Below, piece by piece: positions 15,613 to 22,874 of a stretch of DNA of 64,000 nucleotides. Source of the stretch: Guopingia tenuis (GTDB lineage: Bacteria; Bacillota; Clostridia; Christensenellales; Christensenellaceae); NCBI RefSeq assembly GCF_014384805.1, contig NZ_JACRSS010000001.1:930001-994000 (forward strand), written 5' to 3'. Each line of letters opens with the position of its first letter. The first letter of the stretch is position 1. Under the pieces are notes generated by a model that was given only the letters and a program-made list of their open reading frames with translations, had not been told where the DNA came from and did not search any database. A program made the position numbers and the translations under genes.

Positions 15613-16611
15613 ATGCCAACCATCGGAGGAAAAAAAGCCGCCATCCTATGTCTCCTGGAAATTCTGCGCCGGTATTCGGATATTGATCATCCGCTTTCCA
15701 TGCATCAGCTCATCCACTATCTCCATCAAAACTATGGGATATCTGCCGAAAGAAAATCCGTATCCCGCAATATCTCCCTGCTTTTGGAAATGGGCATGGA
15801 TATCAGCACCTATGAGGAAAATCACAGGGGCTATTTTCTCCGGGAACGGGAATTTGATAATCTTGAGCTGCGCATTCTGATCGACAGTGTCATGACCTCC
15901 CGATATATCCCTGAGAGCGATGCCAAACGCCTCATCCATAAGCTCGAATCCCTGGGGAGCATCTATTTCCGCCATCAGGTGCGCCATGTCCATTCCCTGC
16001 CTTCCTGGCCCCATCAGCATAACAAGGCCTTCTTTTTCAACCTGGATCTCATCAACGAGGCCATTGACCTCGGCCAGAAAATCTCCTTCACCTATAACCA
16101 ATATGGAACGGATGGCAGGCTCCATCCCGTCCGCCGCAATTTTATCGTCAGTCCCTATGCCCTGATCGCCGCCAACACCCAGTATTATCTGGTGGCAAAC
16201 TATGCCAAATACGATAATCTTTCCCATTACCGCGTCGATCAGATCACGGAAATCACCATTCTTCCCGAGGAAAACCGCCCGATCCGGGAGCTTCCCCATT
16301 GCCCGGACGCTATCGACATCGGCAAATATGCCCAGGAGCATTTTCTCATGTATGGAGGTGCGCCCGAGCGCGTCGTTCTGAAAATGGATATCTCCTGCGC
16401 GGGAGATGTGGTGGATGTTTTCGGTGCCAATGCGCAGATGCAGCCTTTGGATGAGACACACATGAAGGTGATTCTAAACGTCGCCCCCGAAGGGATTCGC
16501 TATTTCATATGGCAGTTCGGCTGGCACTGCGAAGTTCTCGAGCCCGCCTCCCTTCGGAATACCATCCGGGAGGACCTGGAGTCCATCATGGAAAAGTATA
16601 GGGAAAACTGA
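15613..16611 (+). CDS. WYL-domain transcriptional regulator
   Basis: A 332-residue protein: N-terminal winged helix (about residues 1-75, with SMHQLIHYLHQNYGISAERKSVSRNISLLLEMGMDI), a WYL ligand-binding domain (about 140-225, with ISFTYNQYG, FIVSPYALIAANTQYYLVANY) and a WCX-type C-terminal domain. WYL proteins sense nucleotides or other ligands and control defence, DNA repair or metabolism. It is monocistronic, preceded by AAGGAGG, and has no defence genes beside it, so its target cannot be told. Confidence 0.88.
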   Translation: MPTIGGKKAAILCLLEILRRYSDIDHPLSMHQLIHYLHQNYGISAERKSVSRNISLLLEMGMDISTYEENHRGYFLREREFDNLELRILIDSVMTSRYIPESDAKRLIHKLESLGSIYFRHQVRHVHSLPSWPHQHNKAFFFNLDLINEAIDLGQKISFTYNQYGTDGRLHPVRRNFIVSPYALIAANTQYYLVANYAKYDNLSHYRVDQITEITILPEENRPIRELPHCPDAIDIGKYAQEHFLMYGGAPERVVLKMDISCAGDVVDVFGANAQMQPLDETHMKVILNVAPEGIRYFIWQFGWHCEVLEPASLRNTIREDLESIMEKYREN

Positions 16612-16698
16612 TGGTTGCCCCTTGACATCCCCTCAGGAAAATGCTATTATGATAAAGGTTTTCAGGGATGCTTTCTGCAATACTTGAAAACCTATTGT

Positions 16699-16775
16699 CT
16701 GGGTGTAGCGCAGTTTGGTAGCGTACCTGAATGGGGTTCAGGGGGTCGGAGGTTCAAATCCTCTCACCCAGACCA
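16699..16775 (+). tRNA. tRNA-Pro (anticodon GGG)
   Basis: A 77-nt cloverleaf with acceptor arms CTGGGTG and CACCCAG, D arm GCGC/GCGT, anticodon stem CCTGA/TCAGG around the loop ATGGGGT (anticodon GGG), T arm with GTTCAAATC, and an encoded CCA end. It reads codon CCC and, by wobble, CCT. Confidence 0.95.
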
Positions 16776-16776
16776 T

Positions 16777-16807
16777 AAAAACACAGTCATATGCGGCTGT
16801 GTTTTTT
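16777..16807 (+). terminator. Terminator of tRNA-Pro
   Basis: Arms AAAAACACAG and CTGTGTTTTT (16777-16786, 16797-16806) around a 10-base loop, ending in T, directly follow the tRNA CCA end. Confidence 0.88.
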
Positions 16808-16913
16808 ATTATTCCAAAATACTGCGTTATCCATTTATTTCCTTTTCATTGAAATCCACCATGAAAGTAAATACAAGAAAAATGCCGGAACCTTAAAAAT
16901 GATTTTGAAATAT

Positions 16914-17556
16914 CTAGTTAGCTAAAAGGCAGCGGGCAGGAGAGAAAACAAGCGAAGCAGATAGAAACAAACAGTAAAGGAAATCGTTCCCGCAAAAAAA
17001 GGTTGTGCGACGGAACCCAAATGCCCTCGTTTGCAAAGGCATAGGCGGAGCAAACGAACTTTCGCGGCGTAAAATACCCTGCCGAATTTGGATTCTCCAC
17101 CTGCAATGAATCGCGCCAAAGGCGCGTACCATAAAAACCGGATCGGCGTTAATCGGGTATGTTTACAGGCCCTTAGCCGACGGGAGCAATCTCTTTTGTG
17201 AAACAAGGGGGAGAAATGAACGAGGAAAAAATCCCCTCCCGGAGAATCGGGCGGGATAACTGCCGCGTAGTCCATCGCGACGTGGAGTAACCTGCCAAAT
17301 TTGAACTGCTTGCTTTTAACAAAACGCGCCGAAAGCGCATACCCGCAAAAAGTTTGCAGGTATGCTAAGGAGAAAAAAACGAAGGAGGAACGAGCGAATG
17401 TTTTTTCTCTGGAAGCGCATCCGTGACTTTTTTTGGAAGAGGAGCGGTGATGGAGCGATTTAAAAACCCGCGCGGTTTTCCGAGCGGGTTATAAATCGCG
17501 GAATCCACCGCGACGTGGCAGATATTGCCGAAATGGATATTTTCTTTCGGTCAACA
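16914..17556. repeat. Non-coding region of diverged tandem units with hairpins
   Basis: About 640 bases without a credible gene. Two segments share the block CGCGACGTGG (17280 and 17511 regions), about 230 bases apart. A third, about 210 bases further left (near 17065), starts with a variant CGCGGCGTAA. Each is followed by a CTGCCGAATTTG-like block (17081, 17293, 17528). Two also share a CGCGCCAAAGGCGCGTACC-like block (17113, 17325) and then a GGTATG and a GGAGAAA/ACGA-rich stretch. Several parts can fold: GCATACC/GGTATGC (17335-17364), AGAAAAAA/TTTTTTCT (17370-17411), AACCCGC/GCGGGTT (17464-17491) and CGTTTGC/GCAAACG (17027-17056). Frames on the minus strand (16914-17275) overlap each other and match no family. 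I read it as a degenerate tandem array of unknown origin. Confidence 0.6.
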
Positions 17557-17592
17557 AAAATATCGCAACCCACTAAAGTGAATTGCGATATT
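17556..17592 (-). terminator. Terminator of tRNA-Arg
   Basis: Ten-bp arms (17559-17568 and 17583-17592) followed on the minus strand by a T run, 18 bases past the tRNA 3' end. Confidence 0.88.
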
Positions 17593-17610
17593 CGCTCGGG
17601 CCGTTGCCCG

Positions 17611-17687
17611 TGGCGCACCTGTCGGGATTCGAACCCAAGGCCTTCCGCTTAGGAGGCGGACGCTCTATCCTGCTGAGCTACAGGTGC
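17611..17687 (-). tRNA. tRNA-Arg (anticodon CCT)
   Basis: Read on the minus strand: acceptor arms GCACCTG and CAGGTGC, D arm GCTC/GAGC, anticodon stem TCCGC/GCGGA around the loop CTCCTAA (anticodon CCT), T arm GGGTTCGAATCCC, discriminator G and encoded CCA. It decodes AGG. Confidence 0.95.
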
Positions 17688-18028
17688 CTGCTATATGTTT
17701 TTGCCTGTTTCCTATTGATCGCAAGCATCTTATAAACCGCATTTATTGTATCATTCTCCCGCCCTTTATGCAAGGCGCGGCAGGGGAAAAATATCGGAAA
17801 TCTCCATCCCGGCCTTGTGCCGGCAGGAATCTGCAAACGCCCGGGATAGAAACAAATAAATCCCGGGCACTACCCTTCCCTCCAAAGGCTATGCAGCCGT
17901 TTCCGGCCGACGCTTCCTTCTCCGACGGAACTCTTTCCAAGGGATGGATAGTCTATCTATGCGCCCCATGACCATATAAAAAGAACCGCTGTCCTGTTGG
18001 ATAGCGGTTCTTTCCGTTATTTTCTATT
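17688..18028. other. Intergenic stretch before the surface protein terminator
   Basis: Contains the upstream region of tRNA-Arg and the terminator at 17980-18013. I see no coding frame with family likeness. Confidence 0.6.
17976..18013 (-). terminator. Terminator of the surface protein gene
   Basis: Eleven-bp arms (17980-17990 and 18003-18013) followed on the minus strand by TTTTTATA, 16 bases past the stop. Confidence 0.88.
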
Positions 18029-21000
18029 TTAATTGTGCTTCTGTTTCCTCTTTACAGCGATTGCCAGAATGCCTGCCAACGTCCCGCTGATCAGCAAAAG
18101 GGCGCCCCAGAGCACAAAATGGCGACCCTCTCCGGTTTTGGGATTCTCTGTGGCCGAATCCGGATCGTCAGGGGTGGTCGTTCCGCCGCCGGCAGCCGGG
18201 ATTTCCACCGCCGCCTTTTGATAGCCGCAGACCGTACACTCTTCATGTTTCGAGCCATTTTCCTCCGCAGTGGCTTCCTTGTCCGTCACCCATGTAAAGA
18301 TGTGCCCCGCCTGGTTTCCCGTCGCTCCGCAGATGGTGCAGGTATTCCAATGGTTCTCCCCATCCATCTGCCAGGCAGTTCCAAAGCTGTGCCCAGTGGC
18401 CGGGATCACCGTGTTGTCCTTGACGGCGTCACACTTCTCGCAGTGAATGGACTGGCTTCCGTCCTCCGTGCAGGTCGGTTCCTTATCTACTGTGAAATCA
18501 GCTTCCCAGGTGTGCCCTATGGGGTCCAGATCCCGTGTTTCGGTATAATCACAACGGCTGCACTTGCGCTGTTCGCTTCCCTTGTTCGTGCAGTCCGGAG
18601 AAGTGACGGTTTCCCATTCTCCCATATCGTGGCCCAGGGCCGAATCCGTCCGCGTCCGTGTGTCTGCTGCGCCGCAGCCATTATCGCAGTTTGCCGTCTC
18701 CGTGCCGTCCTGGGTACAGGTGGCGTCGTCGTTGGAGACATAGTTGGTGAAGCTGTGCCCGGTGGCCGGGATCACCGTGCTGTCCTTGACGGCGTCGCAC
18801 TTCTCGCAGTGAATGGACTTACTTCCGTCCTCCGTGCAGGTAGGCTCCTTGTCTATTGTGAAATCAGCTTCCCAGGTGTGCCCCATGGGGTCCACGTCCC
18901 GCGTTTCGATATAGTCACAGCGGCTGCACTTGCGCTGTTCGCTTCCCTTGTTCGTGCAGTCCGGAGAAGTGACGGTTTCCCATTCTCCCATGTCGTGATC
19001 CAGGGCCGGAATCGCCGTCCCGCTGGCAATCTTCTCCCCGCAGCCCAGGCAATAGATGTCGCCGGTGTAGCCGTCCACTGTGCAGCTTGCCGCCGAAGCA
19101 TTGCGCACCTGCGTTCCGCCCACATGGTTTGCGCTGTCCAGTGCGCCATATGCCCGTCCGCAGTCTGTGCAGACTGCCTGGTCTTTGCAGGTTGCCGTGC
19201 CACCGGCATGCACGGTTTTTGCGTCTTCATGGCCGCAGACTGTGCATTCCTTCCAATGGTGGGTTTCGTCGGATTCCCATTCATCCGGATATATATGTCC
19301 TTCTTCAGAAATGACAATGGAAAGCTCTTTAGGATCCGAGAACTGCCGCCCGTCGTCTGCGGTCACCACAACTTTATAGGTTCCTGCCTGGGTAACTGTC
19401 AGCGTCTCGTTGTTCTTGCCTTCCGCAATCAGCTCGCTTCCCCGATACCACTGCCAGGTATAGGTGATATTGCTGGCCGCATGGGGAGAAACAGCGGCCG
19501 TCAGCGTCACCTCTCCGCCTTCCACCGGCGTGACGTGCACGCTCTCCTTATCAGCAGTGAGGGTGAAGGTGGCCGGGTCCAGCTTCCATAGGGGATACAA
19601 AATCATGGATTCGCTGACGATATCTGTCTCCAGATTCCATTCCTCTCCGGTGCTCTTCTGGAATCCCTTCAGCGTATAGCCCTTCCTGGCGATGCTGGGC
19701 AGTTTCGCCGGGTCAATGCGCGTATCCGGCAGAACCTGCAGGTTTCCATAATTCACCGATCCATCCTTTTCCCGGATTATAACCGTTTTCAGGTTAATAC
19801 TTTTTATTTCCTGTCCATCCAATATCAGCCCATTATTTATTCGCTGCGGATCTGTGGTAAAGTGCTGCATATTCGGCGTAAGCCCCGCCGCATAAACGGC
19901 GACCGTCCGGTAATCTGTCCAGGAAGTGTCGTCAATCTCCACGGGCTGGACAGGGGTAAATTCGCCTATGATATCCACCTTTGCATCCGGAAACAAATCG
20001 TCGTTTAAGAACACATCTCCCGCAATTTGCGGAGAACCGCTCAATTCCAGCGTCGCTGCCGCCGTATATCCCTCTCTTCCGCCCAGATAGACGGCTTCTC
20101 CGCTCCATTGCGTCGTATTTCCGGAAATGGTTCCTCCCTGAATTTCAATTACTGTCGGGCGGCTGTTGGCCCATCCATAGATGCCCGCGCCGTCGCCATC
20201 CGTCGTCGTGTTGCCGGTAATGGAGCCGCTCTTCATAATAAACCGGCATTCTCCGCTGCTCAGGCCCTCCAGATAGACCGCTGCCCCGTTTCCGTCGGTG
20301 CGGTTTCCGGCGATTACAGTACCGTCCAATACAGTCGTTGCCGGCCCCAGCATGGCGATGCCGCCGCCATAATAGGCCGTGTTCCCTTCAATCCGGCCGC
20401 CGGTCAGCTCCGCATATCCATAGTAATTGAGCAGGCCGCCTCCGCCTTCCAGCGTCTCATTGTTTTTAATGCTTCCGCCGGACATATACAGCGAACCGCC
20501 CGAGCCAATTTCCATGCCGCCCGGGCCCCAGCCCTCTGTATAGTTATCCTTGATTTCCCCGCCGCGCAGATAGAAAACGCCATAATTTCCAATGTTCACA
20601 GCCGCCGCGGCATCGCCGCTTGCGTCACCTTCGTTATTTTGGATGGCACCGCCCGTCATGTTGACAATTCCCTTTGCCGCATCGGATGTCCCGCGCACGG
20701 AAACCGCCGTATACTTATTGTTCTGCAAAACGGCTCCCGGCCCAATGTTCAAGATGGTGTTCCCCGAACCGCTGGCCTCTATCTGGATGATCGGGCTTCC
20801 CTCTCCGGTGTTTCCGCCATCCAGGATGGCCCCTTCGCCCAGCGTCAGTGTAGTATCTCCCCGCAGCCAGAGCATTTGAATTCTCGATAAGCCGCTGCCC
20901 GACTGGCCATAGGAAACGTCTCTTTTTATCGTCACGTTGTTCAGCGTAATTTCCCCTGCGTCCTCCAGCATCACATAGCCGGTCACGAGAATTGTTCCGC

Positions 21001-21208
21001 CGTCGCCAGCCAGTTCCAGCGCCTTTTGCAGCGTCCGAACCGCTTGCTGCGCTGTCGTTCCATCATTGCTGTCCTGACCGCTCACACCGTTGAGGTATAC
21101 CTGCGCTCCATTCTCTTTTGGCAGCGCAAAGGCCGGCACGCTCAGCGAAAGCGCCACAGCAGCAGCCAGCAGGGCGGCAAAGATCTTTTTTATTCCCTTA
21201 TTTTTCAT
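18029..21208 (-). CDS. Cell-wall-anchored beta-helix surface protein with Cys-rich repeats
   Basis: A 1059-residue exported protein. It has a signal peptide ending ...VPAFA, then about 400 residues of right-handed beta-helix repeats (GGAIQNN, GGEIKDN, GGSIKNN, GGRIEGN turns), an InlB/Flg_new-like piece (KGYTLKGFQKSTGEEWNLET), an Ig-like domain (about 545-635), then about 330 residues of CxxCG-type modules (HWKECTVCGHED, ATCTEDGSKSIHCEKCD, GHTWEADFT). The C-terminus has an NPKTG sortase motif, a hydrophobic helix and a KRKQKHN tail, so it is covalently wall-anchored. Near-identical repeats lie in the gene at 18400-18628 and 18768-18998. It starts about 230 bases from a predicted invertible promoter segment. 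Function probably adhesion; ligand unknown. Confidence 0.88.
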   Translation of the reverse strand: MKNKGIKKIFAALLAAAVALSLSVPAFALPKENGAQVYLNGVSGQDSNDGTTAQQAVRTLQKALELAGDGGTILVTGYVMLEDAGEITLNNVTIKRDVSYGQSGSGLSRIQMLWLRGDTTLTLGEGAILDGGNTGEGSPIIQIEASGSGNTILNIGPGAVLQNNKYTAVSVRGTSDAAKGIVNMTGGAIQNNEGDASGDAAAAVNIGNYGVFYLRGGEIKDNYTEGWGPGGMEIGSGGSLYMSGGSIKNNETLEGGGGLLNYYGYAELTGGRIEGNTAYYGGGIAMLGPATTVLDGTVIAGNRTDGNGAAVYLEGLSSGECRFIMKSGSITGNTTTDGDGAGIYGWANSRPTVIEIQGGTISGNTTQWSGEAVYLGGREGYTAAATLELSGSPQIAGDVFLNDDLFPDAKVDIIGEFTPVQPVEIDDTSWTDYRTVAVYAAGLTPNMQHFTTDPQRINNGLILDGQEIKSINLKTVIIREKDGSVNYGNLQVLPDTRIDPAKLPSIARKGYTLKGFQKSTGEEWNLETDIVSESMILYPLWKLDPATFTLTADKESVHVTPVEGGEVTLTAAVSPHAASNITYTWQWYRGSELIAEGKNNETLTVTQAGTYKVVVTADDGRQFSDPKELSIVISEEGHIYPDEWESDETHHWKECTVCGHEDAKTVHAGGTATCKDQAVCTDCGRAYGALDSANHVGGTQVRNASAASCTVDGYTGDIYCLGCGEKIASGTAIPALDHDMGEWETVTSPDCTNKGSEQRKCSRCDYIETRDVDPMGHTWEADFTIDKEPTCTEDGSKSIHCEKCDAVKDSTVIPATGHSFTNYVSNDDATCTQDGTETANCDNGCGAADTRTRTDSALGHDMGEWETVTSPDCTNKGSEQRKCSRCDYTETRDLDPIGHTWEADFTVDKEPTCTEDGSQSIHCEKCDAVKDNTVIPATGHSFGTAWQMDGENHWNTCTICGATGNQAGHIFTWVTDKEATAEENGSKHEECTVCGYQKAAVEIPAAGGGTTTPDDPDSATENPKTGEGRHFVLWGALLLISGTLAGILAIAVKRKQKHN
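18400..18998. repeat. Two long near-identical direct repeats inside the surface protein gene
   Basis: Segments of about 230 bases at 18400-18628 and 18768-18998, offset about 369 bases and mostly identical by eye, encode the GHDMGEWETVTSPDC...GHTWEADFT...ATGHSF module twice. Recombination between them would delete or add one in-frame module. Confidence 0.85.
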
Positions 21209-21441
21209 TCCGTCTTTCCTTTCCTCCCAAAAAGGGATTTCTCTGTTTTAGTACAACCTGGCCTCTCTTCTGCGCCAGTCTCACCCCTTTCCGTCCGCCG
21301 TCGTTCCAGCAGGAACCTTTTGAGGAGAGCGAGTATGCGATAGTTTTCTCAGCTAATGGAAAATATCTCCATAAGAAAGCAGCCGGTTATGAACCTATTC
21401 GCCGGAAATGCCTGTTCTTTCACCCTCACTTCCCCTCTTTC
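21209..21441. other. Long 5' leader of the surface protein gene
   Basis: About 230 non-coding bases lie between the predicted invertible segment and the start codon, which has GGGAGGAAAGGA upstream on the minus strand. I recognise no known riboswitch here. Confidence 0.5.
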
Positions 21442-21463
21442 AACAAAATCAATATTTTGTCTC
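21442..21463 (+). repeat. Left inverted repeat of the predicted invertible segment
   Basis: A 22-bp sequence that is the exact reverse complement of 21736-21757. It contains the core ACAAAATCAATATTTTGT, itself a dyad (ACAAAAT/ATTTTGT arms), the form of a tyrosine recombinase crossover site. Confidence 0.85.
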
Positions 21464-21735
21464 TAGGCACCTGAAAAACAAGCCGACTTTATTTTGATAT
21501 ATAAATTTATACTAACATAAATGACGATGAAAGACAATATAGCTCCCATATTTTGGGCGCAAAAATCCAAGCCGTAGTATGTTTTTTTTGCGGCTTTCTT
21601 TTATATTACTATTTTTATACTAATTTGTAAGTTATATCCATTTCAAGTTCCATTTTTCCCCAGAAAAACTTGCGGCCCACCTTTAGGAGATAAACAAAAT
21701 ATTGATTTCGTTATACACTCCCTTTTTCTGATATT
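21464..21735. promoter_or_regulatory. Predicted invertible promoter segment (272 bp)
   Basis: AT-rich DNA bracketed by perfect 22-bp inverted repeats. On the minus strand, toward the surface protein gene, two promoter-like pairs are visible: TTGAAA (21646-21641) with TAGTAT (21622-21617), spacer 18, and TTGTCT (21537-21532) with TAGTAT (21514-21509), spacer 17. Between them is a hairpin with AAGCCG/CGGCTT arms (21569-21574, 21591-21596). If the segment flips, these promoters would point away from the surface gene. The present orientation may be ON; this is inference. Confidence 0.65.
21694..21712 (-). repeat. Third, imperfect copy of the recombinase site
   Basis: A 19-base copy of the site with one mismatch, in the same orientation as the right repeat and 42 bases from it. 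It may be an accessory binding site or an alternative crossover point. Confidence 0.7.
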
Positions 21736-21757
21736 GAGACAAAATATTGATTTTGTT
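21736..21757 (-). repeat. Right inverted repeat of the predicted invertible segment
   Basis: Exact 22-bp inverse of 21442-21463, with core ACAAAATATTGATTTTGT. It ends one base before the recombinase stop codon, tying the site to the enzyme gene. Confidence 0.85.
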
Positions 21758-21758
21758 T

Positions 21759-22604
21759 TCAGCTTATCAGCCGGAGTTGGGAAATACGGCGGGCCTGTTC
21801 CGTGCTGGAAACAGCAAGATAAAGGCGGGTCGTCTCAATGCTGGAATGCCCCAGCACATCGGCCAGGCCGGCAATATCCCGATGGATCTGATAAAACACG
21901 GTGGCAAACAGATGGCGCAGGTTATGGGGAAACACCTTAGAGGGGTTTACATCCGCATATTTGCATAACCCCTTCATTTCCGACCAAATCTGCTTTCGGG
22001 AAAGGCTTTTTCCGCTTCTGGTGAGAAATATCTCGCCGGAAGCGTTTTTTTGTTTCCGTGCATACCGCTGCAGCTTTCTGCACAGCTTTGCTGGGATGAG
22101 GATAGTCCGCAGCTTTCCCTTGAGGGCAATTTCTGCCTGCCCAGCGGCGGCGGCTTCCACAGTGATATATTTCACCTCCGAAACCCGGATGCCGGTAGCC
22201 CCCATGGTCTCCAAAAGCAGAGCCAGGCGCTCCTTTCCCAGTTTTTGGGCCGTGGCAATCAGGCGGGCATATTCACCGCGGGACAAATTCCGGGCCTCGT
22301 CTCGAAACAGGCGCCGCTGGATCTTCAAATATTTCACCCGGCATTCCTCCCATCCGGCAAAACAAAACAGGGCATGGAGCGCTGCCAGCATGGAATTCAC
22401 TGTCACCGGGGCATATCCCCGGGCCAAAAGATCATCTCTCCAAAGCAGTACGGCCTCTTTTGTGACAGGGCGGCCGTTCAGCCATCGGACAAAGGCGGAC
22501 GCATCCCGTAAATATTTTTCCACGGTTCCTCTGCTTCGCTCTTCCCGGCGCAGATATTGTGCAAATATCCGAAGCTGTTCCGCTGGTTCTTTACTTTTTT
22601 CCAT
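21759..22604 (-). CDS. Tyrosine site-specific recombinase (probable invertase)
   Basis: A 281-residue phage-integrase-family recombinase with all catalytic residues: Arg140 (GATGIRVSEV), Lys162 or Lys164 (ALKGKLRT), His227-x-x-Arg230 (HNLRH), His253 (LGHSS) and nucleophile Tyr262 (TTRLYLAV). The N-terminal 100 residues are a SAM-like core-binding domain. GAGGAGG precedes the ATG. No phage, transposon or xis genes are nearby; instead its 3' end abuts inverted repeats flanking a promoter-like segment before a surface protein gene. That points to a DNA invertase like those driving phase variation in gut Clostridia and Bacteroides, rather than a mobile-element integrase. Confidence 0.9.
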   Translation of the reverse strand: MEKSKEPAEQLRIFAQYLRREERSRGTVEKYLRDASAFVRWLNGRPVTKEAVLLWRDDLLARGYAPVTVNSMLAALHALFCFAGWEECRVKYLKIQRRLFRDEARNLSRGEYARLIATAQKLGKERLALLLETMGATGIRVSEVKYITVEAAAAGQAEIALKGKLRTILIPAKLCRKLQRYARKQKNASGEIFLTRSGKSLSRKQIWSEMKGLCKYADVNPSKVFPHNLRHLFATVFYQIHRDIAGLADVLGHSSIETTRLYLAVSSTEQARRISQLRLIS

Positions 22605-22810
22605 TTTTAAGCCTCCTCAAAAGTAATATTCTTATTTTACCTTGACAGGCGCACTTTATGAGGGAATGGAATCAGGCAGCCGGACTGTTTTTTCTCTGTA
22701 GTTTAGAAATCTATCCCAGCTTGCCAATCCGTTTCTATGCCGTCTCCTTTTTCGCGCCATATCGGCAGCAAAATCCGCCTTTTTCCGAATAATTTTGCCA
22801 TAAAATACCT

Positions 22811-22846
22811 GTTGCGAAAACGCAACTTTTGGGGCTATACTATACT
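22811..22846 (+). promoter_or_regulatory. Promoter with palindromic operator before dinB
   Basis: A perfect dyad, GTTGCG and CGCAAC around AAAA (22811-22826), overlaps a -35 box TTGCGA (22812-22817). The -10 TATACT is at 22836-22841, spacer 18. A repressor on the dyad would block dinB. It does not match the GAAC/GTTC LexA box of Bacillus. Confidence 0.65.
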
Positions 22847-22874
22847 TCACAGGAGGTGTTTTGGAGGACGGCTT

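Noticed and set aside
16914..16925. TAGTTAGCTAA near 16915 as a second iron-repressor box
   Set aside because: Only half of the dyad is present and no promoter or gene follows it.
16914..17275. Overlapping minus-strand frames in the tRNA interval
   Set aside because: Three frames cover the same bases, none has a family match, and the region is explained better as non-coding tandem units.
17556..17592. CRISPR array in the repeat-rich tRNA interval
   Set aside because: Units are long (about 210-230 bases), diverged and not separated by uniform spacers; no cas genes in the window.
18035..19591. 518-codon plus-strand frame opposite the surface protein
   Set aside because: Antisense shadow with repetitive translation mirroring the Cys-rich modules.
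21759..22604. Prophage or integrative element integrase
   Set aside because: No phage, conjugation or excisionase genes lie beside it and it is not inserted at a tRNA; the adjoining inverted repeats fit an invertase better.
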